Shown here: positions 1-5,699 of the stretch, one piece after another
How the letters are laid out: every line of letters begins with the position of its first letter
Position numbering within the stretch: position 1 is the first letter of the stretch
From: Actinomycetota bacterium
Lineage (GTDB): Bacteria; Actinomycetota; Actinomycetes; Nanopelagicales; Nanopelagicaceae
Length of the DNA: 5,699 bases
Reading direction: 5' to 3'
Assembly (NCBI GenBank): GCA_009705235.1
Contig: WLCR01000077.1
Span: 1 to 5,699, forward strand
Notes under the pieces: model-generated
Database searches by the model: none
What the model was told of the DNA's origin: nothing
Seen by the model: the letters and a program-made list of their open reading frames with translations, nothing else
Made by a program: the position numbers and the translations under genes

Positions 1-503
1 AACTTTGTTGAGATCGATAGACCCATGATAAGTGCACTATGTAAATACTTCTTGCGATCAAACCAATAGATTGCGAGCATCATCGTTGCAATTGCCCACA
101 GGTCCCAGTTGATATACAGCGATGCGATCATCGCCGGTGCAACAGGGACAAGGTATGCAAACTCGGGTCGGATTTTTCGGACGACTACAACTGTTGCAAT
201 AAGTAACAGGATTAAAAAGAAGATGTTGACATTGAAATACGAGGCAGGGGAGTTGGCGACAAAACTAGTTACATACATAACCATTGCTGTAACAACAGGG
301 TATTCGACACTATTGTCATCGCTGGTAAATGGCCAATCTTTTTTATCTAATCCACGAGTTCCAAACAGTGCAGGAATATCGCTATAGCAGGCGTGAATAT
401 ATTGATCTGGCGTTGCCCAGCCCGTGTTTTCGCAGTGGCTAAATTTTGCGAAGGAAAGTAGTGAAGCAAATAGTGCGAGGATTACAAGTGTTCTAACTTT
501 CAT
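1..503 (-). CDS. GT87/DUF2029-like polytopic membrane glycosyltransferase, N-terminal part (runs off the left edge)
   Basis: This reading frame starts with ATG at 503 and stays open for 167 codons to the window edge, so the C-terminal part is missing. Residues 1-20 form a first hydrophobic segment. A polar extracytoplasmic stretch follows with Cys24, Cys39, the pattern GWATPDQYIHACYSDIPALF (29-48) and VEYPVV (66-71). Hydrophobic segments lie at about 91-108 and 115-146, and an NWD motif is at 132-134. This pattern resembles the actinobacterial GT87/DUF2029 family, polyprenyl-phosphate-dependent GT-C enzymes that act at the membrane on envelope glycans, and the gene downstream of mycobacterial ponA1 (Rv0051). 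The ATG overlaps the ponA TGA as TGATG and no Shine-Dalgarno sequence precedes it, so translation is probably coupled to ponA. Donor and acceptor cannot be inferred. The gene is confident; the family assignment is recognition from memory. Confidence 0.8.
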   Translation of the reverse strand, partial: MKVRTLVILALFASLLSFAKFSHCENTGWATPDQYIHACYSDIPALFGTRGLDKKDWPFTSDDNSVEYPVVTAMVMYVTSFVANSPASYFNVNIFFLILLLIATVVVVRKIRPEFAYLVPVAPAMIASLYINWDLWAIATMMLAIYWFDRKKYLHSALIMGLSISTK

Positions 504-2404
504 CAAGGTTTCGGTTTTTGCTTTCCGCCAGAAGTCATAACAATGGGCTCAAGTCCACCAATATTTGAAGGTGCTGGGAAATCCATGACTGGTTGACCCT
601 TTAGTGCGCCCTTCATGAACTGTGTCCAAATACGTGCCGGGAAAGACCCACCGGTTACTGATGTCATCCCACCAATGCCATTAAGTGATTGCGTTGCGTT
701 ATCTCGGAAGAACGCAACTGAAGCTGCAATCTGTGGCGTGTAGGCGCTAAACCACGCTGATGCATTTGATTGTGATGTTCCAGTTTTACCAGCAGCTGGT
801 CGACCTAGTGCAAGAGCTGCAGCACCTGTTCCGCCAGTGATTGTTCCTTTTAGCGCATACGTTAAATCTGCCATTACATCTTTGCTAAATACTTCTTGTG
901 TTTGTGGTGTTGCTTCATACAGCACACCTTTGTTAGAGCCTAGAACTTGAGTTACTAAGAATGGTTTTGACTGAATACCTTGTGCAGCAAAGGTTGCATA
1001 CGCATTGGCAACATCAATGACATGCGGACTTGAAGTTCCAAGAACAATTGATGGTGTTGGCATCATCGCAACACTGTCAGGAATTCCGGCACGACGTGCA
1101 ACATCTACAACATTTGTTGGGCCGGCCATGATTCCAAGTGGAACAAAGATTGTGTTAATTGAATGCTTTGTTGCAAACAGTAGATCTACCTGACCCCAGC
1201 CCTCATTGCCATAGTTGAAAACTTGATACGGCTTACCGGCATCATCAAATGTTTGTGGTGAATCGCCATTCCATATTGATGCTAGCGAGATTCCTTGTTC
1301 TAAAGCCGCAACAAGTGCGAATGGTTTAAAGGTTGATCCTGCTTGTGCAATTGATTGGGTTGCATCATTTAGTTGGCGCTCCAAATAATCACGCCCGCCA
1401 TACATTGCAAGGACTTCACCGGTTCCGGGACGAATAGCTACCAATCCAATTCGAAGGTCAGCTGGTGCTTTACTTGGATAAAACTTATTAACCGCATCGA
1501 CAGCAGATTGTTGCGCTTTTTGATCAAGGGTTGTTTTGATAACAAGCCCACCAACAAGTAGTTGATCCTGGCTAAAACCAAGCTTTGCTAACTCTTTCTG
1601 TACCGCTTCAATGATGTGACCCTTTGGTCCGCTCAGTTGTCCAGATGTTGCACGAGGTGCAACTGTTGGCAACTTCATTTTCGCGGCTTCTTTTTCTGTA
1701 AGCCATCCAGCTTCAACCATATTGTTCTTTACATACTCAAAACGATTAGCTAAACGTTCGGCGTTACCCTCTTTAAAGACTGGGTCATACAAACCTGGCG
1801 AGCGCAAAATTGATGCAATTACCGCTGCTTGAGAATTTGTTAATTGATCAACGTTGCGATTGAAGTACTGCTGTGAGGCGGTCATAACACCGTAAGAGCC
1901 ACGACCGAAATAAATAGTGTTTAAGTAGCTTTCAAAGATCTGATCTTTAGATAGCTGATTTTCCAACTTAATAGCAATGACAAGTTCTTTGACTTTTCGC
2001 TGAATTGTCCGACTAGGGGTCAAGAAGGCGGTTTTTGCATATTGCTGTGTGATTGTTGAACCACCTTGCAACGCTCCACCTCTTAAATTATTTACAACGG
2101 CGCGCAAAATTCCTGTGACAGAAAATGCTTTGTTTGAATAAAAACCACGATCCTCAGCAGCCAATACCGCATGGCGAACATTAAGCGGAATTTTTGCAAG
2201 TGGCACGATCTGCCGGTTTTGGGTTCCGACTCGGCCAATCTCTTCGCCGTTTGAATACTGAATAATTGTTGATTGACTATTTACATATGCGTTGGCATCA
2301 GGGATTTCAACGGTGAAATAGGCAAGAGCGAACAGAACAGACCCGGCAACAAATCCAAAGCCGGCCAGAAATACCGTAGCTCTGATCAGTAATTTACGGG
2401 CCAT
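503..2404 (-). CDS. ponA: Class A penicillin-binding protein (peptidoglycan glycosyltransferase/DD-transpeptidase), PonA type
   Basis: This bifunctional peptidoglycan synthase polymerises lipid II and cross-links the stem peptides on the outer face of the cytoplasmic membrane. The 633-residue product has a short basic start and one membrane anchor at about 8-30. The GT51 domain carries the catalytic Glu in EDRGF (84-88), GGSTITQQ (114-121) and IYFGRGSYG (164-172). The transpeptidase domain carries the nucleophile Ser357 in STFK (357-360), SIN (415-417) and KTGTS (540-544). All catalytic motifs are intact. The GT51 active-site region reads EDRGFYSN, which as I recall is also the mycobacterial PonA1 form, so the Asn in place of the more usual His is lineage-typical. 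The protein ends in a short Gly/Lys/Pro tail (626-633) with no PASTA domain, somewhat shorter than mycobacterial PonA1. It starts 9 nt after the DUF5318 stop and overlaps the next gene by one base, so it is the middle gene of an operon. Confidence 0.97.
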   Translation of the reverse strand: MARKLLIRATVFLAGFGFVAGSVLFALAYFTVEIPDANAYVNSQSTIIQYSNGEEIGRVGTQNRQIVPLAKIPLNVRHAVLAAEDRGFYSNKAFSVTGILRAVVNNLRGGALQGGSTITQQYAKTAFLTPSRTIQRKVKELVIAIKLENQLSKDQIFESYLNTIYFGRGSYGVMTASQQYFNRNVDQLTNSQAAVIASILRSPGLYDPVFKEGNAERLANRFEYVKNNMVEAGWLTEKEAAKMKLPTVAPRATSGQLSGPKGHIIEAVQKELAKLGFSQDQLLVGGLVIKTTLDQKAQQSAVDAVNKFYPSKAPADLRIGLVAIRPGTGEVLAMYGGRDYLERQLNDATQSIAQAGSTFKPFALVAALEQGISLASIWNGDSPQTFDDAGKPYQVFNYGNEGWGQVDLLFATKHSINTIFVPLGIMAGPTNVVDVARRAGIPDSVAMMPTPSIVLGTSSPHVIDVANAYATFAAQGIQSKPFLVTQVLGSNKGVLYEATPQTQEVFSKDVMADLTYALKGTITGGTGAAALALGRPAAGKTGTSQSNASAWFSAYTPQIAASVAFFRDNATQSLNGIGGMTSVTGGSFPARIWTQFMKGALKGQPVMDFPAPSNIGGLEPIVMTSGGKQKPKP

Positions 2405-2413
2405 TTGCTAATG

Positions 2414-2827
2414 CTATCCCTTCGCGTAATCCTCATCCTCCAAGGTGCGAACCTTGCGCGGGGCTTTTCGTTCAACTCCATCACCTAATACGTATGAGGC
2501 ACACAGGTGATTCCATGAACAGTTCTTGCAGACTTCAACGATGTACACAGTGAATTCACCAAACTCACGTTCCATCGCAATTAACTCTTGCGGAGTCTTA
2601 ATACGGCCTGAGTATTGACCTAGCTGTTCACCAAAGGTGTACCGCAATTCAACAAGTTCTTCCTTCTTGCATACCGGACAGTTACGAGCAACTTTGTCCC
2701 CGTGCCATTTAGCAGCACGCATCAAATATGGGTCAGCATCGCAGGCATCGACAACACCACGAAAGAGAGCCATCAAAGTGGCGCGCTTATCGAGTGAATA
2801 ATCGATGAATCCTCGTTGCGATTTCAT
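2414..2827 (-). CDS. DUF5318 family zinc-ribbon protein, first gene of the ponA operon
   Basis: This small 137-residue protein resembles mycobacterial Rv0049 (DUF5318), which also sits directly upstream of ponA. Two CxxC pairs, Cys50/Cys53 (CPVC) and Cys100/Cys103 (CKNC), suggest a structural zinc ribbon. Cys29 and Cys109 are additional. Other recognisable family blocks are DADPYLMRAAKWHG (30-43), the FGE and SG region (65-74) and CSWNHLCASYVLG (103-115). The C-terminus is charged. I chose the ATG at 2827 because the family begins at about KSQRGFIDYSLDKR. The longer start at 2854 adds nine unrelated residues and would overlap the divergent gene's upstream ATG. No signal peptide or membrane segment is seen, so it is probably cytosolic. 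The molecular function is not known. Repeated linkage to ponA suggests an envelope-related or regulatory role, but that is inference. Confidence 0.9.
   Translation of the reverse strand: MKSQRGFIDYSLDKRATLMALFRGVVDACDADPYLMRAAKWHGDKVARNCPVCKKEELVELRYTFGEQLGQYSGRIKTPQELIAMEREFGEFTVYIVEVCKNCSWNHLCASYVLGDGVERKAPRKVRTLEDEDYAKG
2417..2422 (-). promoter_or_regulatory. Weak ribosome-binding site for ponA
   Basis: AAGGGA on the leftward strand ends 12 nt before the ponA ATG and sits just inside the DUF5318 stop region. The spacing is longer than the usual 5-9 nt, so it may be weak, with ponA translation depending partly on ribosomes terminating on DUF5318. It is the only purine-rich block near this start. 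Confidence 0.4.
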
Positions 2828-2835
2828 TAGAGAGA

Positions 2836-2841
2836 AGAATA
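2836..2841 (-). promoter_or_regulatory. Candidate -10 element for the DUF5318-ponA operon
   Basis: The leftward strand reads TATTCT, followed by eight pyrimidine-rich bases and then the ATG at 2827. The TAnnnT pattern at this distance would place the transcription start at or within two bases of the ATG, giving a leaderless or nearly leaderless operon mRNA. No -35 consensus is obvious. The hexamer is short, so this rests on position and on the similar arrangement of the other three starts in the window. Confidence 0.5.
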
Positions 2842-2857
2842 ATCCCATTTTCATGGT

Positions 2858-2863
2858 TACGCT
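2858..2863 (+). promoter_or_regulatory. Candidate -10 element for the MFS transporter gene
   Basis: TACGCT lies seven bases before ATG 2871, and the spacer CTTTCTT is pyrimidine-rich like that of the divergent DUF5318 promoter. It supports 2871 over 2853 as the start, because a transcript beginning near 2871 would not contain ATG 2853. No Shine-Dalgarno sequence or clear -35 element is visible. The hexamer is a weak match to the best -10 consensus. Confidence 0.4.
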
Positions 2864-2870
2864 CTTTCTT

Positions 2871-4142
2871 ATGAGCTTTGTTGGGTTACTGCGACACCCT
2901 CGACTATCTCGTTTGCTTGCTGTCCGTTGGACAGGCCAAGCAACTGATGGTGTTTTCCAAAGTGCACTTGCTTCTTTTGTTTTATTCTCTCCTGAACGAC
3001 AAGCTGATGCATTGAGTGCAGCTATTGGATTTGCTGTTGTGTTGTTGCCGTATTCGATTGTTGGTCCATTTGTTGGAACAATTCTGGATCGAGTATCCCG
3101 GCAACGGGCACTTTTTTATTCAAACCTTGCGCGAAGTGCAAATTTGCTTGTCGTAGCGCTTTTTGTTTTTAGCGGAACAACTGGCGTTGCCTTAACTATT
3201 GTTGTTTTGATTGCTTTCGGAATCAACCGTTTGATTCTTGCTGCGTTATCTGCGGGACTTCCATTATTAGTTGATACAAAATCATTAATTACCGCAAATG
3301 CAATCGCCGTCACTGGTGGGTCTGTTCTTGTTGTTATCGGCGGTGGAATTGGCGTTGGGGTTCGCGCTTTAGTTGATGGTGCTGCAATCGCAGATCATGC
3401 TGACGCACTACTAATTCTGCTTGCTGCTACTGGTTATTTCATAGCTGCCTTGCTAACAACCCGGTTATTAAAGTTTGAAATTGGGCCCGGCACTCACGAA
3501 CGCCACTCGGCATCTTTTTCACAAGGATTCACTGAAATGCGTGAGGGTATCGCCTTCCTTCGAACACACATCGATGCCGCTCGTGGAATTGTTGCAACCG
3601 CTGTTCATCGTGGTGGTCTTACAGCTCTTACCTTGACCGCCTTATTGCTAGAGCGCAACACTTTTAATGATCCGGCTGAACCTGAAAAAGGGTTAGCTGG
3701 ATTTGGAATAGCTCTAACCATTGCTGGTGCTGGCGTATTTCTAGGTGCGTTTCTTGCTCCCTATGGTGTGAGAAAAGTAGGACGACATAGATGGATAAAA
3801 TTTGCCATGTTTGCAAGTGCTGCTTCACCATTAATTCTGGCAATATCGCAGACTTCTATTGCTCTTTCAGTTACAGCTTTCCTGACAGCTTTTTTTGGAC
3901 AAAACCTCAAAGTTACAAATGATGCTTTAGTTCAGTCAAAGATTGATGATTACTACCGAGGTCGAGTCTTTGCTGTTTACGATGTGGTTGTTAATGGTGC
4001 AATCGTTAGCGGTGGCTTGATTGCAGCCCTGTTATTACCGCCTTCAGGTGTTTCGGCACTTGTTCCACTATGTGTTTCAGTTGCATATTTCTTGGTTGCA
4101 TCCGTTGTTTTACGACCAAACAGATTTAAAGCTATTTACTAG
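2871..4142 (+). CDS. MFS-type multi-pass membrane transporter, substrate unknown
   Basis: The product is a 423-residue, highly hydrophobic protein. Roughly twelve membrane segments can be placed at about 22-40, 49-70, 85-101, 104-126, 145-165, 178-197, 238-260, 275-297, 308-325, 327-344, 370-390 and 394-413, with a hydrophilic central loop at 200-235. DRVSRQR (73-79), after the second segment, fits the MFS loop motif DRxGRR, and YYRGRVFAVYD (361-371) lies before segment eleven. The start LLRHPRLSRLLAVRWTGQATDG (6-27) resembles an actinobacterial MFS subfamily found beside DUF5318 and pcnA; mycobacterial neighbours may differ. The ATG at 2871 is preferred because it matches the family N-terminus and has a TACGCT hexamer 7 nt upstream. 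ATG 2853 (441 codons before the loss of six, that is 429 residues) is the alternative, and an upstream start at 2805 would run into DUF5318. The 3' end overlaps pcnA by 11 bp. An efflux role is plausible but unproven. Confidence 0.88.
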   Translation: MSFVGLLRHPRLSRLLAVRWTGQATDGVFQSALASFVLFSPERQADALSAAIGFAVVLLPYSIVGPFVGTILDRVSRQRALFYSNLARSANLLVVALFVFSGTTGVALTIVVLIAFGINRLILAALSAGLPLLVDTKSLITANAIAVTGGSVLVVIGGGIGVGVRALVDGAAIADHADALLILLAATGYFIAALLTTRLLKFEIGPGTHERHSASFSQGFTEMREGIAFLRTHIDAARGIVATAVHRGGLTALTLTALLLERNTFNDPAEPEKGLAGFGIALTIAGAGVFLGAFLAPYGVRKVGRHRWIKFAMFASAASPLILAISQTSIALSVTAFLTAFFGQNLKVTNDALVQSKIDDYYRGRVFAVYDVVVNGAIVSGGLIAALLLPPSGVSALVPLCVSVAYFLVASVVLRPNRFKAIY

Positions 4143-5562
4143 CCCACCATTCAAGAAGTGCTTTAGTTGCTGCTTCCTCACCAATCGGACCCTGCTCAAG
4201 CCTAAGTTCTAACAAGAAATCCATCGCTTGACCAACTTCACGTGAAGGTTTCAAATTAAGCAACTGCATTACTTGAGCACCATCTAAATCTGGGCGTATT
4301 TTCAACAACTCTTCTTGCTCCATCAAAGCTTCGATGCGAGCTTCTAAAGAATCATAAGTAGCAGCAAGGCGCGCCGCTTTTGTTTTGTTACGGGTCGTGC
4401 AATCGGCGCGTGTCAAAACATGTAAATGTGTAATAAATTCACCAGCATCACGCACATAGCGACGAACAGCAGAATCAGTCCATTCACCTTCACCATAACC
4501 ATGAAAACGAAGGTGCAGTGTCGTTAACAGCTCCACCGCATCAACGGTGTCATTATCAAAGCGCAACGCTTCTAGACGCTTCTTTGCCAGGCGTGCTCCA
4601 ACTACTTCATGGTGGTGGAAAGAAACTCCACCTCCTTCAATAAATGCGCGAGTCTTTGGTTTTCCAATGTCATGCAATAAAGCGGCAAGCCGAATCACTA
4701 GGTTTGGACCGCCCAAGCGATCTTCATGTTCGATCGCTTGTTCAAGCACTGTAATTGAGTGTTCATACACATCTTTATGGTGATGGTGTTCGTCAACCTC
4801 AAGGCGCAGCTTTGGAATTTCTGGCAAGACTAAATCTGCAAGACCGGTATCAACTAAAAGTGTTATCCCGATACGTGGATTAGCTGACATCAATATTTTT
4901 GTGAACTCATCTCGGACGCGTTCGGCAGAAATAATGCTGATGCGATGAGATAAATCCTTCATTGATTCAATAACTTCGGGTGCAATGTCAAAACCTAATT
5001 GCGATGCAAAACGTGCAGCACGCATCATTCGCAATGGGTCATCATTAAAAGAATCACCTGGTTTGCCTGGTGTGCGCAAAACTTTTGCAGCTAAATCTTG
5101 TAAACCATTAAATGGATCTATGAACTCTGGTTTTTCTCCAGTTAGTTCCAAAGCCATGGAATTAACAGTGAAATCACGACGCGATAAATCACCGTCGATT
5201 TTTTCTCCATATTCAACTTCTGGTTTTCGAGAATCAGCCTCGTAACTTTCAGTGCGATATGTTGTTACTTCAACAGTTGTGTCACCGCGTTTTCCTGCAA
5301 CAGTTCCAAATGCGATTCCGGTTTCCCAAATGTTTTCTGCCCACTCTTGCAAAATTTTTTTTGTTTCTAATGGGTGTGCATTTGTTGTGAAATCTAAATC
5401 ATTTCCAAGTCGTCCTAAAATTGCATCTCGCACAGGTCCGCCAACTAATGCCAAGGTAAACCCCTTGGCCTTAAAGGCTTGGGCTAAGGAGCTCGCTAGC
5501 GGTGCTCGTTCAATTAATGAACGGATCGCTAACTCTCCTGCGGCGCCTAATGCTGTACTCAC
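4132..5562 (-). CDS. pcnA: CCA tRNA nucleotidyltransferase with C-terminal HD domain
   Basis: This enzyme adds or repairs the 3'-terminal CCA of tRNAs from CTP and ATP in the cytoplasm. The 476-residue product is almost the length of mycobacterial PcnA (about 480). Its class II nucleotidyltransferase head has LVGGPVRDAILG (39-50) and the metal-binding DLD at Asp55/Asp57. RRDFTVN (128-134), NDDPLRMMRAARF (173-185) and SAERVRDE (212-219) follow. DEHHHHKDVYEHS (257-269), the HD pair in LLHDIGKPKTR (295-305) and SFHHHE (314-319) form the HD phosphohydrolase-like region. All key residues are present. I chose GTG at 5562. A frame open up to 5679 exists, but its extra 39 residues lack family similarity and run antisense across the start of the divergent gene. 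No Shine-Dalgarno sequence precedes the GTG, and a TAACCT hexamer lies 8 nt upstream, suggesting a leaderless mRNA. The gene is often annotated as a poly(A) polymerase; the actinobacterial form with this HD arrangement is a CCA enzyme. Confidence 0.96.
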   Translation of the reverse strand: MSTALGAAGELAIRSLIERAPLASSLAQAFKAKGFTLALVGGPVRDAILGRLGNDLDFTTNAHPLETKKILQEWAENIWETGIAFGTVAGKRGDTTVEVTTYRTESYEADSRKPEVEYGEKIDGDLSRRDFTVNSMALELTGEKPEFIDPFNGLQDLAAKVLRTPGKPGDSFNDDPLRMMRAARFASQLGFDIAPEVIESMKDLSHRISIISAERVRDEFTKILMSANPRIGITLLVDTGLADLVLPEIPKLRLEVDEHHHHKDVYEHSITVLEQAIEHEDRLGGPNLVIRLAALLHDIGKPKTRAFIEGGGVSFHHHEVVGARLAKKRLEALRFDNDTVDAVELLTTLHLRFHGYGEGEWTDSAVRRYVRDAGEFITHLHVLTRADCTTRNKTKAARLAATYDSLEARIEALMEQEELLKIRPDLDGAQVMQLLNLKPSREVGQAMDFLLELRLEQGPIGEEAATKALLEWWASK

Positions 5563-5570
5563 AATAAGTA

Positions 5571-5576
5571 AGGTTA
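5571..5576 (-). promoter_or_regulatory. Candidate -10 element for pcnA
   Basis: The leftward strand reads TAACCT, then eight bases, then GTG 5562. The distance suits a leaderless transcript starting at or just before the GTG, and no ribosome-binding site is present. It forms one half of the dyad shared with the divergent promoter. Confidence 0.5.
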
Positions 5577-5582
5577 AAGCAC

Positions 5583-5588
5583 TACCCT
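5583..5588 (+). promoter_or_regulatory. Candidate -10 element for the divergent basic-tailed (NUDIX-like) gene
   Basis: TACCCT lies exactly six bases before ATG 5595, the canonical distance from a -10 hexamer to the transcription start. The mRNA would begin at the A of the ATG. No Shine-Dalgarno sequence is present. It forms the other half of the dyad shared with the pcnA promoter. Confidence 0.5.
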
Positions 5589-5594
5589 TACTCC

Positions 5595-5699
5595 ATGATC
5601 CCGGCACCTGGTGCGGGCAGCGACGGTACGAAGAAAAAGCGGAAGCGTAAGCGCTCCGGTAATCGCGGCCCACAACCACAGACTCAGAACACTGCTCAG
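5595..5699 (+). CDS. N-terminal fragment with lysine/arginine-rich tail, probably a NUDIX hydrolase (runs off the right edge)
   Basis: Thirty-five codons from ATG 5595 stay open to the window edge. They encode a short Gly/Pro/Ala start, an unbroken run of eight basic residues (13-20, KKKRKRKR) and then a Gln/Pro/Thr-rich stretch. No catalytic domain lies inside the window. In actinobacteria the gene divergent from pcnA is usually a NUDIX hydrolase (M. tuberculosis Rv3908, mutT4), which also begins with a long arginine-rich disordered tail before the hydrolase domain. The assignment therefore rests on position and tail composition, not on a NUDIX box. The start is supported by a TACCCT hexamer 6 nt upstream with no Shine-Dalgarno sequence. 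The tail may bind nucleic acid or the ribosome, which is speculation. An alternative is another basic-tailed protein of this neighbourhood. Confidence 0.7.
   Translation, partial: MIPAPGAGSDGTKKKRKRKRSGNRGPQPQTQNTAQ

Larger units (their letters stand above)
5567..5592. repeat. 26-bp dyad spanning both back-to-back promoters of the pcnA gap
   Basis: The left arm AGTAAGGTTA (5567-5576) and the right arm TACCCTTACT (5583-5592) are reverse complements at nine of ten positions, around a 6-bp centre (5577-5582). The outer seven bases of each arm match perfectly. Each arm contains the candidate -10 element of one gene, so the two promoters are near mirror images. The dyad could equally be an operator that controls both genes together. 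Confidence 0.65.

Noticed and set aside
109..387. Rightward open frame of 92 codons
   Set aside because: It is antisense to the GT87-like gene, which continues through the whole stretch with family-like membrane segments and motifs.
2828..2854. Upstream ATG of the DUF5318 gene at 2854
   Set aside because: It adds nine residues not found in the family. It sits in a CATG palindrome shared with the alternative transporter ATG at 2853, which would leave no room for any promoter between the genes.
2845..2856. CCAT-TTTC-ATGG inverted repeat in the DUF5318/transporter gap
   Set aside because: Four-base arms are expected by chance, and there is no second copy or alignment with either promoter.
2805..2870. 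Longer transporter starts at 2805 or 2853
   Set aside because: 2805 lies within the DUF5318 coding region. 2853 is possible, but its six additional residues are not part of the recognisable N-terminus and the better-placed promoter hexamer lies downstream of it.
4547..5650. Several rightward open frames inside pcnA
   Set aside because: They are low-complexity antisense frames with no family resemblance, opposite a fully conserved enzyme.
5563..5679. Upstream extension of pcnA to an ATG at 5679 (39 extra residues)
   Set aside because: The extension has no resemblance to the family, would make the protein longer than known homologues, and runs antisense through the start of the divergent gene and both candidate promoters.
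1..5699. Search for CRISPR arrays, insertion sequences, tRNA or rRNA genes, and defence or phage genes
   Set aside because: No regular repeats, transposase motifs, terminal repeats or structural RNA signatures were seen. The window is filled by vertically inherited-looking housekeeping genes, so I do not claim a new system here.

Overview
The window looks like a conserved housekeeping block from a low-GC, streamlined actinobacterium, most likely a freshwater lineage such as the Nanopelagicales (acI, Planktophila-like). The evidence is as follows. PonA, DUF5318 and the CCA-adding enzyme all read as close relatives of mycobacterial and streptomycete proteins. The DUF5318-ponA-GT87 order matches the Mycobacterium tuberculosis Rv0049-Rv0050-Rv0051 order, and pcnA divergent from a basic-tailed NUDIX-type gene matches Rv3907c/Rv3908 (both comparisons from memory). 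By eye the base composition is far less GC-rich than in soil actinobacteria. The intergenic gaps are tiny and there are no mobile elements. The lineage is an inference; no marker gene here fixes it.

Layout, left to right. A three-gene envelope operon runs leftward from about 2827 and off the left edge. It comprises a small zinc-ribbon DUF5318 protein (2414-2827), a class A penicillin-binding protein of the PonA type (503-2404), and the first 167 codons of a GT87/DUF2029-like polytopic membrane protein (1-503) whose ATG overlaps the ponA stop. A 43-bp gap then separates this operon from a rightward MFS-type transporter (2871-4142). The transporter converges on, and overlaps by 11 bp, the leftward pcnA gene for a CCA tRNA nucleotidyltransferase with an HD domain (4132-5562). 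A 32-bp gap separates pcnA from the start of a rightward gene (5595 to the right edge) with a strongly basic N-terminal tail, probably the NUDIX/MutT4-type hydrolase that usually sits opposite pcnA.

Function. The leftward operon fits cell-wall assembly: PonA polymerises and cross-links peptidoglycan, and the GT87-like protein would use polyprenyl-phosphate sugars for envelope glycans. DUF5318 has no established role. PcnA matures tRNA 3' ends. The transporter's substrate cannot be read from sequence.

Regulation. Both divergent gaps are too short for two conventional promoters plus leaders. Each carries TAnnnT hexamers 6-8 nt from the start codons and no Shine-Dalgarno sequence, which points to leaderless transcripts. 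In the pcnA gap the two hexamers lie inside a nearly perfect 26-bp dyad. Nothing resembling a defence system, CRISPR array, insertion sequence, tRNA or rRNA gene was found. The whole window is covered by genes, and no stretch over 300 bases lacks one.
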